Shown one piece after another: positions 44,419 to 52,486 of a DNA stretch of 64,000 bases. The DNA comes from Actinobacteria bacterium OV320 (GTDB lineage Bacteria; Actinomycetota; Actinomycetes; Streptomycetales; Streptomycetaceae). The position numbers were made by a program, and so were the translations under genes. Location: contig LJCX01000032.1 of assembly GCA_001298545.1 (NCBI GenBank), positions 186,001-250,000 of the forward strand, in the 5' to 3' direction. Numbering within the stretch: the first letter of the stretch is position 1; every line of letters starts with the position of its first letter. Below the pieces are notes generated by a model that had not been told where the DNA came from, did no database searches, and saw only the letters and a program-made list of their open reading frames with translations.

Positions 44419-46614
44419 TCAGAGCAACGCCTCGGCGGTGATGGGCAGTTGGCGGATGCGGCGGCCGGTGGCGTTGAAGACCGCGTTGCCTATCGCGGCC
44501 GCCACACCCACCTGGACTACCTCGCCGATCCCCTTCACTCCCAGCGCGTTGCCCGAGTTGTCCTCGCCGTCCAGATAGATCGCCCGGACCTCGGGGACGT
44601 CGGCGTTCACGGGCACCAGGTAGTCGGCGAGGTTGGCGTTGACGATCCGCCCGTCACGGTGGTCGGTGACCGTGTGTTCCAGGAGCGCCGTGCCGATGCC
44701 GCCCACGATGCCGCCGAACGCCTGGCTCTCGGCGAGCTTGGGGCTGATGATCCGGCCCGCGTCGTAGACGCCGAGCATCCGCCGCACCCTCACCAGCCCC
44801 AGCGTGGCGTCCACGGCGACCTCGGCGAAGGTCGCGTTGTAGGCGGCGTAGGAGTCCCGCTCGGGAGTCGGCGGCCCGGCGTAGTTTCCGCGTGCTTCGA
44901 GGTGGGAGCGATCGTGGCGGGCCAGCAGGCTCTTATACGTCTCACCGCGCGCCGGATTGCCCTGCACGTGGAGTCGGCCGCCCCGCACGACGACATCGTC
45001 GGCCGGCACGCCGTACAGCGGCGACTCGCGGTCCTCGACGGCCAGTTTGATCGCCTGCCGGCGCACCTGGTTGCACGCGTCGAGGACGGCGGAGCCGACA
45101 CTGGCCATGGTCGACGAGCCGCCGTGCGGGCCGGTCTGCGGATACAGGGAGTCGCCGAGCCGGAAGGTGACCGCGCGCATGGTCAGCCCGAGCGCGTCGG
45201 CGGCGACCTGGGTCTGGGAGGTGTAGGTGCCCGGCCCCATGTCAGTGGTGGCCGCATCGACCACCGCGGTGCCGTCGGCGTGCAGCCGGGCCTGGGCCTG
45301 CGCCGGATAGCGCCCCGGGTCGTACACGCCCGCGGCCATGCCCAGACCGATCAGCCAGTCTCCGTCACGCGTCGAACGTGGCTTGGGATTACGGCGATCC
45401 CAGCCGAACTCCCGGGCGCCGACCGTGTAGCACTCACGCAGCCGCCGGGTGGACCAGGGCAGGTTCTTCGCCTCATCCTCGGACGGCTCGTTGCGCCGGC
45501 GCAGCTCTATCGGGTCGACGCCGAGCTTGTGGGCGAGCTCGTCCATCGCCGACTCGATCACGAACGACGCCGACGCGAAGCCGGGTCCGCGCATCCAGAT
45601 CGGCGTGTTCACATCCAGCGGGACCGTCCGGTACGCCTGGCTGACGTTGGGCATGCTGTAGAGCATCTGCCCGGGCGCCATGACCCCCTCGGTGAACGTC
45701 TCGTACGAGGAGGTCTCCGAGTCGATCCGGTGGGTCGCGGCGGACAGCCGGCCGCGCCGGTCGCTGCCCAGTCGCAGCCGGTACTCGTAGGAGGGCCGGA
45801 AACCGGTGCCGAAATACATCTGCTTGCGGCTGAGTACCAGCTTGACGGGACGCTTCACCTCTCGCGCGGCCAGCGCGGCGACAATGGTGTGGGGCCAGCA
45901 GCGCAGCCCGCTGCCGAAGCCGCCGCCGACGAACGGGTTGATGACCCGCACCGCGTCCGCGGGCAGATCGAACACGGCGGCAATCTCGTCGCGGGTGCCC
46001 ACCACCCACTGGGTCTTGTCCCAGACGGTCACCTTGTTACCGTCCCAGCGGGCGATGGTGGCGTGCGGCTCCATCGGATTGTGATGGTTGCGCCCCAGCC
46101 GGTACGTCAGGTCCAGCCGTACGGGAGCGTTGCGCAACCCCGCTTTCGCGTCGCCGCGCGCGTAGTCCGTCGGCTTGTCCGGCTCGGCCTCGTGCAGGTC
46201 GGTCGAGGGTTTCTTCGCGTCGTAGCGGACCTTGACCAGGCTCGCGCCGTGCTGGGCGGCCTCCAGGGTGGTGGCGATGACGACGGCGACCGGCTGGCCG
46301 TGGAAGAGCACCTTGTCGTCCTGGAACACCCGCAGTCTGCGCCCGGGCATGTTGTTGGACCCGGAGTTGTCGCGGTACGGCAGCTTCGGCGCGTTACGGT
46401 GGCTGATCACCCGCAGTACGCCCGGGTGCTGTTCGGCGTCGCGGGCGTCGAGGGAGATGATGCGGCCGCGGCCGATACTCGCGTCGACGATGACCGCGTG
46501 CACCGCACCGTCGGCATCGAACTCGGCGGCGTACTGCGCCTTGCCGGTGACTTTGAGCCGGCCGTCCACCCTCGACAGGGGCGCGCCCACGGCTGCCTGC
46601 GGCTGGGGACTCAC
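44419..46614 (-). CDS. paoC: Aldehyde oxidoreductase molybdenum-binding subunit (PaoC/YagR-like)
   Basis: 731 residues, the length of E. coli PaoC. It begins VGAPLSRVDGRLKVTGKAQYAAEF; the molybdopterin-binding regions include FVGGGFGSGLRCWPH, MRGPGFASASFVIE, DMGPGTYTSQTQVAADALG and SSTMASVGSAVLDACNQ; the catalytic Glu lies in GVKGIGEVVQVG near the C-terminus. It oxidises aldehydes to carboxylic acids. The start overlaps the stop of the FAD subunit gene (ATGA). Exact substrate range is not readable from sequence. Confidence 0.92.
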   Translation of the reverse strand: MSPQPQAAVGAPLSRVDGRLKVTGKAQYAAEFDADGAVHAVIVDASIGRGRIISLDARDAEQHPGVLRVISHRNAPKLPYRDNSGSNNMPGRRLRVFQDDKVLFHGQPVAVVIATTLEAAQHGASLVKVRYDAKKPSTDLHEAEPDKPTDYARGDAKAGLRNAPVRLDLTYRLGRNHHNPMEPHATIARWDGNKVTVWDKTQWVVGTRDEIAAVFDLPADAVRVINPFVGGGFGSGLRCWPHTIVAALAAREVKRPVKLVLSRKQMYFGTGFRPSYEYRLRLGSDRRGRLSAATHRIDSETSSYETFTEGVMAPGQMLYSMPNVSQAYRTVPLDVNTPIWMRGPGFASASFVIESAMDELAHKLGVDPIELRRRNEPSEDEAKNLPWSTRRLRECYTVGAREFGWDRRNPKPRSTRDGDWLIGLGMAAGVYDPGRYPAQAQARLHADGTAVVDAATTDMGPGTYTSQTQVAADALGLTMRAVTFRLGDSLYPQTGPHGGSSTMASVGSAVLDACNQVRRQAIKLAVEDRESPLYGVPADDVVVRGGRLHVQGNPARGETYKSLLARHDRSHLEARGNYAGPPTPERDSYAAYNATFAEVAVDATLGLVRVRRMLGVYDAGRIISPKLAESQAFGGIVGGIGTALLEHTVTDHRDGRIVNANLADYLVPVNADVPEVRAIYLDGEDNSGNALGVKGIGEVVQVGVAAAIGNAVFNATGRRIRQLPITAEALL

Positions 46615-47591
46615 TTGCTACCTCCTACGACGCGCAGTTGACGTTCCACGGTCCGCTTCAGCAACTCGACCTTGAACCGGTTGTGCTGAAGGGGACGAGC
46701 GCCTTCCGCCGCCTTGGCGGCAGCGGCCGTCCACAACGACTCCGAGGGGCGCTCGCCCAACAGGTGCCGTTCCACGGCGGGCAGCTTCCACGGCACGGTG
46801 CCCACGCCACCGGCGGCGACCTTCGCCTCCCGGATCACCCCGCCCCGCACGTGCAGCGCCACGGCCGCCGACGTCAGGGCGAACTCGTAGGACTGCCGGT
46901 CGCGTACCTTCAGATAGCCGGACTTCAGCGGGCGCGGAAGCGCGGGAACCTCCACTGCGGTGATCAACTCGCCCCGCCGCAGGGCCTGTTCACGATTCGG
47001 GGTGCTGCCCGGGCGCAGCAGGAAGTCAGCGAAGGGGACCTGGCGTTCCCCCTCCGGGCCCACCAGATGCACCCGCGCCTCCAGCGCGGCGAACGCCACG
47101 GCCGCGTCGGAGGGGTGGGTTGCCACGCAGTCCTCGGAGGTTCCGAGGATGGCGTGCGTACGGTTGAAGCCCGCCAACGCGGCGCAACCCGAGCCGGGCT
47201 CACGCTTGTTGCAGGCGGCGGTGACGTCGCGGAAGTAGGTGCAGCGGGTGCGCTGCATGATGTTGCCGCCGATGGTGGCCATGTTCCGCAGCTGGGCGGA
47301 AGCGCTCAGTTCCAGCGCCTGGGAGATGACCGGGTACAGCGAGCGCACCTTGGGGTGGGCGGCGGCCTCGGACATGGTCACCAGCGCGCCGATGCGCACG
47401 CCGCCGCGCTCGGTGACCGTGACGTCGCGCATCGGCAGGTCACTGATGTCGACCAGGGTCTCGGGACGCTCGACCGTCTCACGCATCAGGTCGACGAGAG
47501 TGGTGCCGCCGGCGATGTAACGGCCGCCGTGGCGGCCCGCGTCGAGGGCCTCACGGGTGTTCGCGGCCTTCGTGAAGGAGAAGGGATGCAT
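46611..47591 (-). CDS. paoB: Aldehyde oxidoreductase FAD-binding subunit (PaoB/YagS-like)
   Basis: 326 residues. The FAD motif is GGRYIAGGTTLVDLMRE; ATIGGNIMQRTRCTYFRDV and AACNKREPGSGCAAL hold the cysteines that bind the extra [4Fe-4S] cluster peculiar to PaoB-type subunits; HPSDAAVAFAALEARV and YEFALTSAAVAL follow. It relays electrons from the molybdenum site through the iron-sulfur subunit to an acceptor. Overlaps the catalytic-subunit start by 4 bases and follows paoA by 9 bases. Confidence 0.92.
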   Translation of the reverse strand: MHPFSFTKAANTREALDAGRHGGRYIAGGTTLVDLMRETVERPETLVDISDLPMRDVTVTERGGVRIGALVTMSEAAAHPKVRSLYPVISQALELSASAQLRNMATIGGNIMQRTRCTYFRDVTAACNKREPGSGCAALAGFNRTHAILGTSEDCVATHPSDAAVAFAALEARVHLVGPEGERQVPFADFLLRPGSTPNREQALRRGELITAVEVPALPRPLKSGYLKVRDRQSYEFALTSAAVALHVRGGVIREAKVAAGGVGTVPWKLPAVERHLLGERPSESLWTAAAAKAAEGARPLQHNRFKVELLKRTVERQLRVVGGSK

Positions 47592-47600
47592 GTCGGCTCC

Positions 47601-48239
47601 TTACTTCCGGCCGGCGGTCTGCTCGAGGGCCCGCACGATTTTCACGTAGCAGCCGCAGCGGCAGATGTTGCCGCTCATCCACTCCCGGATCTCCTCCGGC
47701 GAACCGGTATGCCCTTCCTTGATGCAGCCCACCCCGGACATGATCTGGCCGGGGGTGCAGTAACCGCACTGGAAGGCGTCCTGCTCGACGAACGCCTGCT
47801 GCAGCGGGTGCAGCCGGTCGCCGTCGGCCAGGCCCTCGATCGTGGTGACCTCGGCACCCTCCAGGCGCACCGCCAGCGTCAGGCAGGAGTTCACGCGCTG
47901 GCCGTCGACCAGGACCGTGCACGCCCCGCAGGCCCCGGCGTTGCAGCCTTTCTTGGAGCCGATCAGGTCGAAGTGCTCGCGCAGCAGATCCAGCAGCGAG
48001 GTGCGGTTGTCGACCGTCACCGTCCGCCGGGTGCCGTTCACCGTCAGGGACACACGGCTGGAAGGGGCCGCCCCCGTAGCGGTCGCCTCCTCGGCGCCGG
48101 CCAGGAACGTTCCTCCGGCAACCACGACACCGCCCACCGCGACACCGGTGGCGATGACGGTGCGCCGGCTGGGCCCCGAGGAGGACTCACCCGCTCCGGA
48201 GGGCGGAGAAACAGCAGAATCAGGGAGTTCAGAGGACAT
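47601..48239 (-). CDS. paoA: Aldehyde oxidoreductase 2Fe-2S subunit with Tat leader (PaoA/YagT-like)
   Basis: 212 residues. The N-terminus contains RRTVIATGVAVGGVVVAGG, a twin-arginine signal that would export the folded complex. The first [2Fe-2S] cluster is GCNAGACGACTVLVDG...NSC, the second QCGYCTPGQ and NICRCGCY, the normal eight-cysteine set. First gene of the leftward paoA-paoB-paoC-paoD-moaA operon. One copy of the 16-bp palindrome lies 154 bases upstream, so the operon is predicted to share control with the alcohol dehydrogenase and MFS exporter. Confidence 0.92.
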   Translation of the reverse strand: MSSELPDSAVSPPSGAGESSSGPSRRTVIATGVAVGGVVVAGGTFLAGAEEATATGAAPSSRVSLTVNGTRRTVTVDNRTSLLDLLREHFDLIGSKKGCNAGACGACTVLVDGQRVNSCLTLAVRLEGAEVTTIEGLADGDRLHPLQQAFVEQDAFQCGYCTPGQIMSGVGCIKEGHTGSPEEIREWMSGNICRCGCYVKIVRALEQTAGRK

Positions 48240-48392
48240 ACATTCGCCTTTGCATCACGGGCGGATCAGTCGTGTACACCAGCGGGGGTCCAGGCACGAG
48301 ATCGACGCCACCGCGGGAAACTTGGTGACCGCTCGCCTCGAAGGGCGGCTGATCACGCCGGAAGTCTTGCACCACAGGCGTGCCTCATGGCA

Positions 48393-48408
48393 GGGAGAGT
48401 TTCCTCCC
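48393..48408. promoter_or_regulatory. Palindromic operator site before the pao operon
   Basis: Reads GGGAGGAAACTCTCCC on the minus strand, one base from the consensus of the copies at 37900 and 40207. The only such site before this operon. Confidence 0.7.
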
Positions 48409-48458
48409 CCCTTGCTTTCCCTTGGCTTTCCCTCGGTCTTTTCGCCCGCAAGTACGCG

Positions 48459-49004
48459 CTAGGCGAAGGAGGCAGGACCGTTGGCTTTGTAGATGAGAAT
48501 TGCTCCAGGCAGCAGCCGAGGGTCTTGGAGAGGCAGATGTAGAACCGCCGCCCGCACCTCCGGCAGGTCTGCCGGGCGGCCATCGCCCGGTCCTGCGCCC
48601 GCTCCTGCGCGAGCGTCGGGGTGCGTTTGGGTTTCGCCGCGGTGAGGTCGTAGAGCCAGGACCGGCGGCGCGAGCACCTTCTCCTTGACGGTGGGAATCT
48701 CGCGGGCGGGCTGGGGGACCGGGGGCGACCATGGCGTCGCCCCCTGCCCGTCGGCGGTGGGGCCGACATCCCGCAGCCCGCAAGTACCACACCGGATACA
48801 GCCGCCGCAGCCGGTGAACTGGTCCTGCTGGCCGCCGACCTCCTTTCCGGATGGGGGCGGTGTGGTCCAGTCGTGCCACTGCCCCAGTTCGGTGAGTGCC
48901 TCGGTCTCCCGGTCGGTCAGGGTGTTGATGCCGCCGCTTGCCGGGAAGATCTCGTCGAGTCCGTCGGGGGAGCCGTCGTCGGGCAGGTGCACGTAGAGAA
49001 GCAC
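48459..49004 (-). pseudogene. Integrative-element remnant with zinc-finger (RRQRL-type) protein scrap
   Basis: Minus-strand text VEVLLYVHLPDDGSPDGLDEI, TDRETEALTELGQWHDWTTP and CGGCIRCGTCG (about 49040-48770) gives way in another frame to RRSWLYDLTAAKPKRTPTLAQERAQDR followed by CRRCGRRFYICLSKTLGCC. The latter resembles the small RRQRL-motif zinc-binding proteins encoded by actinomycete integrative conjugative elements. No complete gene survives; the right end abuts an IS30 fragment. Confidence 0.45.
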
Positions 49005-49130
49005 CTCGACGCAGTCGCTGCCGAACTCAACAGCCGCCCATGCAAGTCGCTCGGCTGGGAAACCCCAGCCGAGCACCTGCACAAACTACTCGCCGCGATC
49101 AAAACCATCACGTATAGCTACGATCACTAG
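49005..49130 (+). mobile_element. IS30-family transposase C-terminal fragment
   Basis: The plus frame reads LDAVAAELNSRPCKSLGWE and TPAEHLHKLLAA before a stop at 49130. The phrase ELNxRPRKxLGWxTPAE is the C-terminal signature of IS30-type DDE transposases, including the last catalytic Glu region just before it. Everything upstream is gone. It overlaps by 4 bases the end of the convergent hypothetical gene. Confidence 0.75.
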
Positions 49131-49723
49131 AAGCCGTGCTCCCTACCCCTGCGCGGCTTACGTGGTGCCTTCCCCCAGGGTCCGGCAGGCCGTTCCTGCC
49201 GGACCCTTGCCAGGAACTCAGCACGGGTCGAAACGGCCCGTGCCTGCGGGCGCTGGACCGACTCCGCGTCCCACGGCTCGACATCCGCCCATCCGAACCC
49301 GAGGGCGATCTCGTCGAAGACCGGTGCGAAGTCCGCACCGACCAAGTCCGGCATCTGGTAGCGCAGCCCTCGAACCCGGGCAACGAAGGTCGCGGGCAAG
49401 GGCACGTGATACGCCTCCAGATAGTGCGCAAAGTCCGCGCGCCACACCCACATGCCGTCGGTTACCAGCGATGAGCAGCCGGACGTGTGCCGGTGAACCT
49501 CTCCCGTGAGGACGTCGACCCCCGCCTCCATGAAGTACGTGAGGTGATGGCCTACGTCGAGATACTCCACGATTTCTGCTTCATCCGGTTCGCCGGACGC
49601 TTGCACCTGAGCCCCCAGCGGTCCCGCAGCCAACTCGCTCGAATATCCGAAGTCATCGAAGAAGCCGAGCAGCCTCAGCACGCGCACCCCTCCCAGCCTC
49701 TCCGCAACGATCGACGCGAGCAT
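49127..49723 (-). CDS. Hypothetical protein
   Basis: 199 residues from the ATG at 49723 (a TTG at 49735 is in frame). No family recognised. The sequence is mixed hydrophobic/acidic, with LRLLGFFDDFGYSSELA, EAEIVEYLDVGHHLTYFM, TDGMWVWRADFAHYLEAYHVPLP and a basic tail KAPRKPRRGREHGF. WVWRxDxxHYxExYH is reminiscent of small immunity- or SUKH-like Streptomyces proteins, but I would not assign it. It lies between IS30 and IS5 fragments, so it may have travelled with them. Confidence 0.6.
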   Translation of the reverse strand: MLASIVAERLGGVRVLRLLGFFDDFGYSSELAAGPLGAQVQASGEPDEAEIVEYLDVGHHLTYFMEAGVDVLTGEVHRHTSGCSSLVTDGMWVWRADFAHYLEAYHVPLPATFVARVRGLRYQMPDLVGADFAPVFDEIALGFGWADVEPWDAESVQRPQARAVSTRAEFLARVRQERPAGPWGKAPRKPRRGREHGF

Positions 49724-49894
49724 ACGCAGGCTCAAGGCCCGCCAGTCCGGCCTGTGCGTAACCGCAGCCTCCCGGTCGCGCGATCACGGCCGAGCGACTG
49801 CTTAACTCTGTGTGTCGCACGTCAGAGATCACGTATTGCGACGACCCATGGAATCCGCCGTTTGGCCGGGCCCTGCGGGGTGCGGTTGGGTGGG

Positions 49895-50431
49895 TCAGAC
49901 GCTGGAGAGGTGCTGGATCCGTCCCGGGCGTCGGTCGACTCGAGCCGTCTGCGGGCGATGAAAGGTGGTGCGGCCACCGGCCCGTCCCCGGTGGACCGGG
50001 GCAAGACCGGCAGCAAGCACCACGTGATCGTCGAGGCCCATGGCATCCCGCTGGCCGCCACGCTGACCGGCGGCAACCGCAACGACGTGACCCAGCTGAT
50101 CCCACTGATCCGAGCCGTCCCGCCGATCCGAGGCAAACGCGGCCAACCGCTGCGCCGCCCGAAGCACCTCTACGCCGACCGCGGCTACGACCACGAGAGT
50201 TACCACGACCAGGTCCGACGGTTCGAGATCACCCCGCACATCGCCCGGCGCGGCACCGAACACGGCTCCGGACTCGGCGTACACCGCTGGGTCGTGGAAG
50301 GCGCCCTCGCACTACTGCTTTGGTTCCGCCGCCTACGCATCCGCTGGGAGATCCGCGACGACATCCACCAGGCCTTCATCACACTCGGTTGTGCCGTCAT
50401 CTGCTGGCGACGACTGAGGACCCCGCTCTGA
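49895..50431 (+). mobile_element. IS5-family transposase C-terminal fragment
   Basis: The plus frame from about 49895 reads SVDSSRLRAMKGG, GPSPVDRGKTGSKHHVIVEA, LTGGNRNDVTQLIPL, KHLYADRGYDHESY, RRGTEHGSGLGVHRWVVEGAL and WFRRLRIRWE to a stop at 50431. This is the DDE half of an IS5 (IS427-type) transposase with the second Asp (ADRGYD) and the Glu (RWVVEG... ) regions present. The helix-turn-helix N-terminus is missing; an upstream frame has only scraps. Confidence 0.8.
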
Positions 50432-50438
50432 TTCCAGT
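50427..50438 (+). repeat. 12-bp direct repeat, left copy
   Basis: TCTGATTCCAGT, containing the stop of the IS5 fragment; an identical copy is at 51406-51417, containing the stop of the RCC1-repeat gene. Confidence 0.6.
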
Positions 50439-50492
50439 GCAAAGTAAGGTGGAATCCCATGTCGCGAACTCGCGCCAGCACAAGGAGCCGGA

Positions 50493-51410
50493 ATGCTCGC
50501 TAACCCGTCGGCGCTGGCTGCCGGAAGGCGTCATTCGGTCGGACGGCGCTGGGATGGAACCGTTCTCGCTGTGGGCAATACCGCAGCCGATGAATGTCGT
50601 GTCGAGCGATGGGAAGACGTCGTCGCGGTGGCAGCTGGCAACGTCCATACCGCGACGAACACGGGCAGGTCTCATACGCTGGGACTCCGGTCGGACGGTA
50701 CGGTGCTGGCAACGGGTTGGAATGGCGATGGGCAGTGTGATGTCGCCGGATGGCGAGGCATCACGGCCGTGGCCGCAGGCTGGCGCCGTACGCTCGGGCT
50801 ACTCGCGAATGGCCGCGTGCTGGCAGTTGGCCGGAGTTCAGAAGGACAGTGCGACGTGCAGTCCTGGCGCGAGATGGTCGTCCTCTCGTGTGGTGACTGG
50901 CACTCGGTCGGCGTCCGGTCGGACGGTTCTGCACTGGCTACGGGGAACAACCGACGACGACAATGTGCCGTTGAAGGGTGGCGTGACCTAGCCGCCATTT
51001 CGGCCGGGTATCTCCATACCGTCGGCCTCAGAGTCGACGGGCGGGCTGTAGCGACTGGAGACCGGGCAACCGGGGCGTGCGAGGTCGATGAGTGGGAAGA
51101 CATGGTGGCGCTCGGCGCGGGCAGCTACCACACCGTCGGGGTCACTGCGTCCGGACGGGTCCTCGCAGCAGGAGACAACAGCTACGGACAGTGTGAAGTC
51201 GGCGATTGGCGCGACATTGTGGCCGTGGCGGCCGGTTCAACGCACACCCTTGGCCTGCGTGCCAACGGCACAGTCATGACCACAGGGAATAATGCCGACA
51301 GACAGTTCGAAGTCGATGCCTGGTCCGGGGTCCTGCCGCCACAGGCGTCCGGGCCGCGGCCACGCGAACTGACGCGTCGTCATCCCCGAGCCGCAGATAC
51401 CTCATTCTGA
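50493..51410 (+). CDS. RCC1-repeat beta-propeller protein
   Basis: 305 residues. About seven repeats of roughly 38-40 residues, each with a core like HTLGLRSDGTVLATGxNxxGQCDVxxWRDIVAVAAG (variants at GTVLAVGN, GTVLATGWN, GRVLAVGR, GSALATGNN, GRAVATGD, GRVLAAGDN, GTVMTTGNN). This is the RCC1 fold, a seven-bladed propeller; bacterial versions bind proteins or ligands and have no known exchange-factor role. No signal peptide is visible. Third-position GC is noticeably lower than in neighbouring genes, and the gene is framed by identical 12-bp repeats behind an IS5 remnant, which suggests horizontal arrival. Confidence 0.85.
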   Translation: MLANPSALAAGRRHSVGRRWDGTVLAVGNTAADECRVERWEDVVAVAAGNVHTATNTGRSHTLGLRSDGTVLATGWNGDGQCDVAGWRGITAVAAGWRRTLGLLANGRVLAVGRSSEGQCDVQSWREMVVLSCGDWHSVGVRSDGSALATGNNRRRQCAVEGWRDLAAISAGYLHTVGLRVDGRAVATGDRATGACEVDEWEDMVALGAGSYHTVGVTASGRVLAAGDNSYGQCEVGDWRDIVAVAAGSTHTLGLRANGTVMTTGNNADRQFEVDAWSGVLPPQASGPRPRELTRRHPRAADTSF

Positions 51411-51417
51411 TTCCAGT
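51406..51417 (+). repeat. 12-bp direct repeat, right copy
   Basis: TCTGATTCCAGT, identical to 50427-50438, 979 bases away in the same orientation. Confidence 0.6.
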
Positions 51418-51616
51418 CCTAAGAGAGGCACACCCCGGCGGCCTGAGCAGGCAGTGGGCCGTGTTCTCGGTGGAGCCGTTCTGGATTCACGTCGTCCGCT
51501 GTCCTCGCCACATGGGGCGATCTCCTCTGCAGGCATTGCAGATAGATTCTTTGAGCCGGCTCGGTGGTAGTTCACCAGCACGCCTGCGCTCCACTCGGAG
51601 AGCCCACTTGTGGTTG

Positions 51617-51800
51617 TGCGGCCGCCGCCTGGATCTCGGGGAACGAGGGAGTCATGTCGGTGCCGCGGCGGGAGCGCAGGAGCACGCGGCCGTCTGCGTA
51701 GCGGGCGCGCTGGGCGCGGTAGCCGTCCCACTTCGGCTCCGCGGCCCAGCCCGGCGGCAGGGCGGGTTCGGCAGTCGGGGCGGCCAGTATGGGTTGGGGC
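51617..51800 (-). pseudogene. ATP-dependent DNA ligase N-terminal fragment
   Basis: Minus-strand text ALPPGWAAEPKWDGYRAQRA followed by RYADGRVLLRSRRGTDMTPSFPEI matches the adenylation-domain start of LigC/LigD-like ligases, including the nucleophile Lys in EPKWDG. About 60 codons survive; both sides are unrelated. The gene was truncated here or copied as a scrap. Confidence 0.65.
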
Positions 51801-51975
51801 AGGTGCTGCTTGGAGGCACCGCAGATAGGTGCCCTCGACGGCGACTCGAGGATCTTGGAGTGCTCCGGGCACAGCCGGGAGATGCCGTCGTCGAGCATCA
51901 TCTCCCCGTCGTCCTTCACCAGCTCCTGCGTCACCAGTCACTGCTACATCGAGTTCTCGACGCGGAACGGCCTGC

Positions 51976-52386
51976 CTATCCCTCATCGACCTCCTGGTCG
52001 TTGGCTTCGTTGGCGCGGTTGATCTCGGTCATGTGCTCCTCCGCCCAGGTCCGCAGCCCCGCAAGCGCGGTTTCCAGGGACAGACCGAGTCCGGTAAGTC
52101 GGTAGAAGACCCGCGGCGGCACGCTCGGTTCGACCCGGCGCGACACCAGCCCGTCGCGGGTCAGGCTGCGAAGCGTCACGGACAGCATCTTCTGCGAGAC
52201 GCCGGGCATCCGGCGTCTCAGCTCCGCGAAACGCACCTCGTCCGGTGCGGCATCGGCGAGCGTCTTGACGGCCATGGACGTCCACTTCGTACCGATGCGG
52301 TCCAGCAACTGCCGCGTCGGGCAAAGGGGATCGAACAGATCGCCGCGTACCCCGCGGTCGGCAGCCCGGGCTCCTTGGGTGGTCAC
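51976..52386 (-). CDS. HxlR-family transcriptional regulator
   Basis: 136 residues. Winged helix of the MarR-like HxlR group: CPTRQLLDRIGTKWTSMAVKTLAD (usual C-P-x-x and KW), RFAELRRRMPGVSQKMLSVTLRSLTRDGLVSRRV and PPRVFYRLTGLGLSLETALAGL. The N-terminal Cys in DPLCPTRQ is the redox or aldehyde-sensing position in some members. Divergent from the alpha/beta hydrolase at 52487 across a 100-base gap and thus probably its regulator. Confidence 0.92.
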   Translation of the reverse strand: MTTQGARAADRGVRGDLFDPLCPTRQLLDRIGTKWTSMAVKTLADAAPDEVRFAELRRRMPGVSQKMLSVTLRSLTRDGLVSRRVEPSVPPRVFYRLTGLGLSLETALAGLRTWAEEHMTEINRANEANDQEVDEG

Positions 52387-52486
52387 CTGTGGCTCACCAC
52401 CTTCCCTGAAAGTGCCGTCTAGGAAGCGGCCGAACAGTTACTTATCGTTCTGTAGTCACCAATGGTAACCAGCTGGAGGATGCGTC
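52387..52486. promoter_or_regulatory. HxlR/hydrolase divergent promoter
   Basis: Inverted ends GTTAC (52437-52441) and GTAAC (52465-52469) bracket 23 bases including CTTATCGTT. The pair sits just before the hydrolase ribosome site (GGAGGA) and is a candidate HxlR operator. Confidence 0.3.

Noticed and set aside
43363..46641. A plus-strand open frame of over 1,000 codons opposite xdhC and paoC
   Set aside because: It is antisense to well-recognised genes in GC-rich DNA, where the opposite frame stays open by codon bias; it shows no known motif.
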